A stretch of 28,476 nt of DNA. Source: CAZDCZ01 sp964504155. Its GTDB lineage: Bacteria; Bacteroidota; Bacteroidia; Bacteroidales; UBA12077. A program made the position numbers and the translations under genes. Positions 23,643 to 28,476 of the stretch are shown piece by piece. The notes under the pieces were generated by a model, which was not told the DNA's origin, did no database searches, and saw nothing but the letters and a program-made list of their open reading frames with translations. The DNA lies in contig CAZDCZ010000041.1 in the NCBI GenBank assembly GCA_964504155.1, positions 1 through 28,476 on the forward strand, read 5' to 3'. Within the stretch, counting starts at the first letter, position 1. Each line of letters opens with the position of its first letter.

Positions 23643-26600
23643 ATGAAAACCTTTAAAAGTAAAATTTTGATTTTAGCAATAATGCTAATTTCTATGTCGA
23701 ATTTAGCTTTTTCTCAAGGATCTACAACTTCCGCTATGAATGGGAAAGTAACCGATCCAAACGGAGAAACACTTCCGGGAGCTAATGTTATTGCTGTTCA
23801 CACACCTACAGGTGCAGAATTTGCAGGAATAACCAATTCTAATGGCTATTTTAACTTACAAAACCTTAGTGTAGGCGGTCCTTACACTATTACTGTTTCT
23901 TTTGTTGGTTTCAAAAACTTTGTAAAAAAAAATATTTATCTAAATCTTGGTCAAACATTCCGTTTAGATGTTACAATGAGCGAAACAGCAATAGATATTG
24001 TTGAAGTAGTTGTAACAGCAAAACGTGTTCAAGACTACAGAGTAATTGATGGTAACAGAACCGGAGCCGAAACTGTTATTGGGAGAGATCAATTAGATAA
24101 TCTTCCATCGATAAACAGAAACATCTCCGATATCGCAAGATTAACTCCTCAAGCAAATGTTGATGACAATGGAGCTATTTCTATTGCAGGTATTAATAAC
24201 CGATATAACTCAATCTCTATTGATGGAGCTGTTAATAACGATGTTTTTGGTTTAGCTGCTACCGGAACTAATGGTGGACAAACAGGTGGAACACCATTCA
24301 GCATGGATGCTATTGAACAATTCCAAGTTGTATTAGCTCCTTACGATGTTCGTTTCAGTGGTTTTGCCGGAGCAGGTATTAATGCCGTTACTCGTAGTGG
24401 TACAAACAAAATAGAAGGTTCTGCTTACTACTTTTTAAGAAATGAAAGTCTAGCAGGAAAAACTCCTACTAACGTAAGTGAAGATAATCGCGAGAAACTT
24501 CCTGATTTTAAATCAGAGACTTATGGTTTCCGTGTTGGTGGCCCTATTATTAAAAATAAACTATTCTATTTTGCAAGTGTTGAATTACAAAGAGACGATA
24601 CTCCTCAACCATTCGATTTTGCAAATTATGATGGAAATTCTTCGCAAGCTGATTTAACAACTCTATCAGATCTATTAAAAAATACTTATGGATATAATCC
24701 CGGAGGATATTTGAATAATAATCGCACTTTAGAAAGCGATAAATTATTCTTCCGTATTGACTATAACATTAATAAAACTCATAAATTAATGGTTCGTCAT
24801 AGTTACACAAAAAACGTTTCTGTTAATGCTAGTGGATCTTCTAACAGATCGATTAGTTTTTATAATAATGCTGTGTATTTTCCAAGTGTAACAAACTCAT
24901 CTGCACTTGAATTAAAAAGCAACTGGGCTGAAATGTCGAATAATTTAACTCTTGGATATACAAAAGTAGTTGACGACCGCGACCCTTATGGAGCTAATTT
25001 CCCATCGGTAAGAATATATGATGGAAATGGAACAATTTATTTTGGTTCAGAGCCTTATTCAACAGCTAATAAATTAGATCAAGATGTGTTTACCTTAACA
25101 GATAACCTAACATTTAATAAAGGTATTCATACAATTACTATTGGAACAAATAACGAACTTAGTTCAACATATAACTTATTTATGAGAAAGAACTTTGGGG
25201 AATACAGATATAGTAACCTAGATGATTTCCTTAATAACAATCCTGCATACCAATACGAGAGAGGTTATTCTCTAATCCCCGGCGATATTACCGGTGATGG
25301 TGCTAAAGCTGCAGCAGAATTCAAAATGCTTCAATTAGGAGTTTATGGACAGGATGAAATTCAAGTAAACGATCAATTAAAAATTACTGCAGGTATCCGT
25401 TTCGATATGCCAATGTTCTTAGACAAACCAAAAGCCGATGATCATTTTAATGCTGTAACATCATCTATGATTCAAAATGCAGGTTACGATTTAGAAGGAG
25501 CTAAAGCCGGAGAAATGCCAAAATCTCAAATCTTAATTTCTCCACGTGTTGGATTTAACTGGGATGTAACAGGAAATCAAGACATTCAAGTTCGTGGTGG
25601 TGTTGGTGTCTTTACTAGTCGTATTCCTCTTGTATGGCCGGGAGGATCGTTCACAAACAATGGTGTTAATATTGGTGGAGTATATCATAGAAGCTCTTGG
25701 GGCGATGATATTTATTTTAACTCTGATTGGAATAATCAATACGAAAATCCTGATTTTGGATATACAGATGCTGCTTATGGTGGACAAGTTGACCTATTTG
25801 CAGAAGATTTCAAATTTCCTCAAATGTTCAGAGCTAACTTAGCTGTCGACAAGAAACTTCCTTGGAATATGGTTGGAACTTTAGAAGGAATTTATTCTAA
25901 AACAATAAATAACGTTTTATACTATAATGTTAATCTCGACCCTACTACTCAAGAAATGACCGGCGGTCCTGATAACAGACCAATATTTACCGGAAACAGT
26001 ATTGATCCTGATTATACACGAGTTATGTTAGGAACAAATACAAGCGAAGGATATACTTATAATATCACAGCTCAATTGCAAAAACCTTTCGATAATGGAC
26101 TAACAGCCAGCATAGCTTATACTTTTGGACGTGCAATGGCAGTAAATGATGGTACATCTTCGCAAAACTCATCGCAATGGAGATATATGGAACAAGTAAA
26201 TGGTCTTAACAATCTTGATTTATCTTATTCCGATTTTGATTTAAAACACAGAATAACAAGTTATGTTAGCTATTCAAAAGAATTTTTCAATCATGCAAAA
26301 ACTACTATTAGCATCTATTACAATGGACAAAGCGGCATGCCTCTTTCTTATGTTTACGATGATTATGATGATATTAATGGTGATGGTGAAAAATGGAATA
26401 GTTTAATTTATGTACCAAAAGATGCAAGCGAAATTAATCTTATCAATTATGTTGATGGTGAAGGAAATACTGTTACATCTGCTCAACAATGGACTGAATT
26501 AGAGAAATTCATAAATAATGATGATTATTTGAAAGACAGAAAAGGTAAATATGCTGAAAGAAATGCTGCTCGTTCTCCTTTTGAAAATATTTTCGACTTA

Positions 26601-26891
26601 AAATTCTCTCAAGATTTATTTACTGATATTGGAAATAGACAACAAAAAATTTCTTTAACAATCGACATTTTCAACTTCACTAATTTATTAAATAAAGATT
26701 GGGGAAGAAAATACTCTGCTGTTAATGGAACATATTCATTAATCGATTTCGAAGGATTTGAAGCTGATGGGACAACTCCTCAATTTACTTTCGAAAATCT
26801 AGGTAACAAAATGGATATCTATACTCCCGACGATTCAGGAATTAGCAGTTCTAGATGGCAAGCAAGATTTGGAATAAGATATACATTCTAA
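23643..26891 (+). CDS. TonB-dependent receptor with carboxypeptidase-regulatory-like domain (Oar-like)
   Basis: Seen: 1082 residues. Signal peptide 1-25 (cut after AFSQ or AFS). A CarboxypepD_reg-like domain lies at about 32-110 (MNGKVTDPNGETLPGANVIA, TNSNGYFNLQNL). The plug domain is about 115-250, with EVVVTAKR, LPSINRNISDIARLTPQA and the Oar-typical GGTPFSMDAIEQFQVVLAPYDVRFSGFAGAGINAVTRSGTN. The remainder is a long beta-barrel ending in WQARFGIRYTF, with the terminal aromatic expected for outer-membrane insertion. Two calcium-site-like loops occur, DITGDGAK and DINGDGEKW. Role: TonB-powered import of a ligand across the outer membrane; Oar-like proteins have also been linked to protein or peptide secretion and uptake. 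No susD-like gene follows, so it is not a SusCD pair. The ligand is unknown. Confidence 0.93.
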   Translation: MKTFKSKILILAIMLISMSNLAFSQGSTTSAMNGKVTDPNGETLPGANVIAVHTPTGAEFAGITNSNGYFNLQNLSVGGPYTITVSFVGFKNFVKKNIYLNLGQTFRLDVTMSETAIDIVEVVVTAKRVQDYRVIDGNRTGAETVIGRDQLDNLPSINRNISDIARLTPQANVDDNGAISIAGINNRYNSISIDGAVNNDVFGLAATGTNGGQTGGTPFSMDAIEQFQVVLAPYDVRFSGFAGAGINAVTRSGTNKIEGSAYYFLRNESLAGKTPTNVSEDNREKLPDFKSETYGFRVGGPIIKNKLFYFASVELQRDDTPQPFDFANYDGNSSQADLTTLSDLLKNTYGYNPGGYLNNNRTLESDKLFFRIDYNINKTHKLMVRHSYTKNVSVNASGSSNRSISFYNNAVYFPSVTNSSALELKSNWAEMSNNLTLGYTKVVDDRDPYGANFPSVRIYDGNGTIYFGSEPYSTANKLDQDVFTLTDNLTFNKGIHTITIGTNNELSSTYNLFMRKNFGEYRYSNLDDFLNNNPAYQYERGYSLIPGDITGDGAKAAAEFKMLQLGVYGQDEIQVNDQLKITAGIRFDMPMFLDKPKADDHFNAVTSSMIQNAGYDLEGAKAGEMPKSQILISPRVGFNWDVTGNQDIQVRGGVGVFTSRIPLVWPGGSFTNNGVNIGGVYHRSSWGDDIYFNSDWNNQYENPDFGYTDAAYGGQVDLFAEDFKFPQMFRANLAVDKKLPWNMVGTLEGIYSKTINNVLYYNVNLDPTTQEMTGGPDNRPIFTGNSIDPDYTRVMLGTNTSEGYTYNITAQLQKPFDNGLTASIAYTFGRAMAVNDGTSSQNSSQWRYMEQVNGLNNLDLSYSDFDLKHRITSYVSYSKEFFNHAKTTISIYYNGQSGMPLSYVYDDYDDINGDGEKWNSLIYVPKDASEINLINYVDGEGNTVTSAQQWTELEKFINNDDYLKDRKGKYAERNAARSPFENIFDLKFSQDLFTDIGNRQQKISLTIDIFNFTNLLNKDWGRKYSAVNGTYSLIDFEGFEADGTTPQFTFENLGNKMDIYTPDDSGISSSRWQARFGIRYTF

Positions 26892-26911
26892 AACAAACTA
26901 TTCAATACTTT

Positions 26912-26941
26912 AAAAAGCTGTCAGAAATGGCAGCTTTTTTT
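26912..26941 (+). terminator. Rho-independent terminator after the TonB-dependent receptor
   Basis: Stem AAAAAGCTGTC / GGCAGCTTTTT (one G-T pair) with a 6-nt loop and T tail, 21 bases past the stop. Confidence 0.8.
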
Positions 26942-26997
26942 GTACAAAATCAAATATTATTCACAACTATCATCTTCATAAAAACACTAATTTTCTC

Positions 26998-27005
26998 TAC
27001 CTTTG
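26998..27005 (+). promoter_or_regulatory. -7 box for the phosphodiesterase lipoprotein gene
   Basis: TACCTTTG matches TAnnTTTG, 42 bases before the ATG at 27048, giving a leader of about 35 nt. No clear -33 TTTG. Confidence 0.45.
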
Positions 27006-27047
27006 TTAAAAGCTATTAATTAAAAGAAAGTTCTAAAAAAACCAATT

Positions 27048-28274
27048 ATGAAAACAAGAATATTCATCTTTCTAAGTATCATTTTTATATCATTCTCGTG
27101 TAAAAACACAATTAAAAACAACAATTCGAATGAACCATATGTTGTTATGCTATCTGTAGATGGTTTTAAGTGGGATTACCCAAAAGATGCAAACACTCCT
27201 AACCTCGACCATATTGAAAAAATTGGTGTTCGAGCAAAATCTGTTATTCCTTGTTTTCCTACTAAAACATTTCCGAATCATTATTCTATGGCAACAGGAT
27301 TATATCCCGACCATCACGGAATAATATTAAACAGTTTTTATGCTCCCGATATCGATAAATATTATTCTATTCCGGATAAAAAAGCGGTACTAAATCCCGA
27401 TTTTTATTTTGGCGAGCCAATATGGGTAACTGCCGAAAAACAAGGCATAAATAGCGCTTCATATTTTTGGGTAGGCGCCGATACACCACACAACAATGTT
27501 CTACCAACTTATCATTATGCATACGACGGCTCAGTTCCATTCGAAGAAAGAATCGATGGTGTTATAAAATGGCTTAACTTACCAGAAAAAGAAAGACCTC
27601 ATTTAATATTATGGTATATTCAAGAACCCGACAGCAAAGGACATGAAGTTGGACCTCATAATCCCGAAATTTTTTCGATGATTGAATATTTAGATAGTTT
27701 AATAGGAGTATTTAATACAAAAATATCCGAATTGCCAATTGCAAAAAATATTAATGTAATAATTACCTCAGATCACGGAATGTGCGAAATAAGCAAAGAT
27801 AGAACTGTTTATTTATCAGATATAATAAAAGAAGAATGGTGTAAGCATATCGATGGAGGAAATCCGGCATATACAATTGAGGCAAAAGACGAATATTACG
27901 ATACAGTTTATAATGCCCTATCGAGTACTGAGAATATTACTATTTGGAAAAAAGAATCGACTCCTGAAAGATTACACTATGGTACTAGTGTTCGTGTAAA
28001 AGATTTTGTTGTTGTTGCCGATAGTTCATATAGTTTATTAGGAACACATGAAGATATAGCTACTTCAGGTGGCACACATGGCTACGACAATATAAATACC
28101 GATATGCATGCCATATTTTATGCTTACGGACCAGCTTTTAAAAATAATTACAAACATCACTCGATAAATAATATCGATATATATCCTTTAATATGCAATA
28201 TTCTAAATTTAAAACCTGCCGAGATGGATGGAGATTTACAAAATGCTAAAGGAATGCTATTGAATCAAGAATAA
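27048..28274 (+). CDS. ENPP-type alkaline phosphatase superfamily lipoprotein (nucleotide pyrophosphatase/phosphodiesterase)
   Basis: Seen: lipoprotein signal with lipobox ISFSC, lipidated Cys18. Metal-site Asp38 in MLSVDGFKWD, nucleophile Thr74 in CFPTKTFPNHYSMATGLYPDHHG, DSKGHEVGPH (about 198-207), ITSDHGM (about 239-245) and GTHGYDN near 345-351 together supply the two-zinc site of the ENPP branch. 408 residues, typical for bacterial NPPs. Family knowledge: these cleave nucleotide pyrophosphates or phosphodiesters and release nucleoside 5'-phosphates. Located on a membrane, probably facing the periplasm or surface, for phosphate or nucleotide salvage. It has its own promoter and is separated from the TonB receptor by a terminator. 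Confidence 0.93.
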   Translation: MKTRIFIFLSIIFISFSCKNTIKNNNSNEPYVVMLSVDGFKWDYPKDANTPNLDHIEKIGVRAKSVIPCFPTKTFPNHYSMATGLYPDHHGIILNSFYAPDIDKYYSIPDKKAVLNPDFYFGEPIWVTAEKQGINSASYFWVGADTPHNNVLPTYHYAYDGSVPFEERIDGVIKWLNLPEKERPHLILWYIQEPDSKGHEVGPHNPEIFSMIEYLDSLIGVFNTKISELPIAKNINVIITSDHGMCEISKDRTVYLSDIIKEEWCKHIDGGNPAYTIEAKDEYYDTVYNALSSTENITIWKKESTPERLHYGTSVRVKDFVVVADSSYSLLGTHEDIATSGGTHGYDNINTDMHAIFYAYGPAFKNNYKHHSINNIDIYPLICNILNLKPAEMDGDLQNAKGMLLNQE

Positions 28275-28311
28275 ATTTTATAACAACATTCATTACTAAA
28301 CATAACACGTA

Positions 28312-28340
28312 AAATAAAGGGGTAATTAATCTCTTTATTT
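28312..28340 (+). terminator. Weak hairpin after the phosphodiesterase gene
   Basis: A perfect 8-bp but AT-rich stem (AAATAAAG / CTTTATTT) with a 13-nt loop, 38 bases past the stop. The T tail is short, so termination is uncertain. Confidence 0.35.
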
Positions 28341-28382
28341 ATATAGCAGTATTTCATAAACTATGTAAGTTTTAAAAAACGG

Positions 28383-28429
28383 GATTAGCTAACCCTAGTT
28401 TGCTTTAGCGAACGGTAAAAAATCTAATC
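28383..28429. repeat. Nested inverted repeat (cruciform-capable)
   Basis: Outer arms GATTAG/CTAATC, then ACC/GGT, then GTTTGC-TTTA-GCGAAC in the centre, so the 47-bp segment can form a stem with bulges. It is non-coding and lies between the phosphodiesterase gene and the promoter at the right edge. It could be a repeat family member or an RNA structure. Confidence 0.5.
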
Positions 28430-28447
28430 AAAAAAAGAACTTTAGCC

Positions 28448-28475
28448 TTTGCTATTAATTTTTTTTCTAAATTTG
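28448..28475 (+). promoter_or_regulatory. Promoter reading out of the right edge
   Basis: TTTG at 28448-28451 and TAAATTTG at 28468-28475 are spaced by 16 bases, close to the Bacteroidota -33/-7 arrangement. The gene it drives is beyond the window. Confidence 0.5.
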
Positions 28476-28476
28476 C

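Noticed and set aside
23643..26891. SusC of a polysaccharide utilisation locus
   Set aside because: No SusD-like lipoprotein or glycoside hydrolase follows, and the plug carries Oar-type motifs.
1..28476. CRISPR array, integron or phage region
   Set aside because: No regularly spaced direct repeats, no cas, integrase, transposase or phage structural genes are seen. The hairpins present are terminators or the two-copy inverted-repeat element.

Overview
The window looks like a chromosomal piece of an anaerobic, fermentative member of the Bacteroidota (Bacteroidales/Marinilabiliales-like). The evidence is the very AT-rich sequence, near absence of Shine-Dalgarno sequences, several promoters of the TAnnTTTG type, an Oar-like TonB-dependent receptor, a GH3/beta-lactamase fusion and a five-gene sodium-pumping decarboxylase cluster. 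I cannot name a species from the sequence alone.

Layout. (1) 252-7758, all on the minus strand, is a carbon and energy module. It reads mce - mmdA - oadG - biotin carrier - oadB: methylmalonyl-CoA epimerase followed by a biotin-dependent, Na+-translocating methylmalonyl-CoA decarboxylase. A terminator and a 150-bp inverted-repeat element follow, then citDE (an acyl carrier protein fused to citrate lyase beta) and citF (citrate lyase alpha), with a strong terminator. (2) 7998-14643, also minus, holds a secreted GH3 hexosaminidase/serine hydrolase, a small two-TM protein of unknown function, 3-methyladenine DNA glycosylase I, a secreted C1B (bleomycin-hydrolase/PepC-like) cysteine peptidase and a cytidylate-kinase-like protein. 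A second copy of the inverted-repeat element lies between the peptidase and the glycosylase. (3) 14830-18924, minus, carries an overlapping pair (TMTC-like membrane glycosyltransferase with TPRs plus a Dpm1-like GT2) and an MFS transporter. (4) From 19093 on, genes are on the plus strand: two tandem aconitase-superfamily proteins, each a LeuC-LeuD fusion, a decayed [FeFe]-hydrogenase fragment, tRNA-Arg(UCU), a large TonB-dependent receptor and a lipoprotein phosphodiesterase of the ENPP type. A promoter reads out of the right edge.

How the genes may work together. Citrate lyase would split citrate to acetate and oxaloacetate. The mmd cluster would conserve energy by coupling methylmalonyl-CoA decarboxylation to Na+ export during propionate formation. 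The fused aconitase-like enzymes could act on citrate or related hydroxy-acids. None of these links is proved here: citC/citX/citG, a citrate carrier, methylmalonyl-CoA mutase and a biotin carboxylase are absent from the window.

The least ordinary observations are the CitD-CitE fusion, a signal peptide plus lipocalin-like domain on OadB, the two diverged LeuC-LeuD fusions (the first has lost a normally conserved catalytic-site His), the TMTC/Dpm1-like pair, the structured two-copy repeat and the hydrogenase remnant. I did not find a clearly new defence or mobile system.
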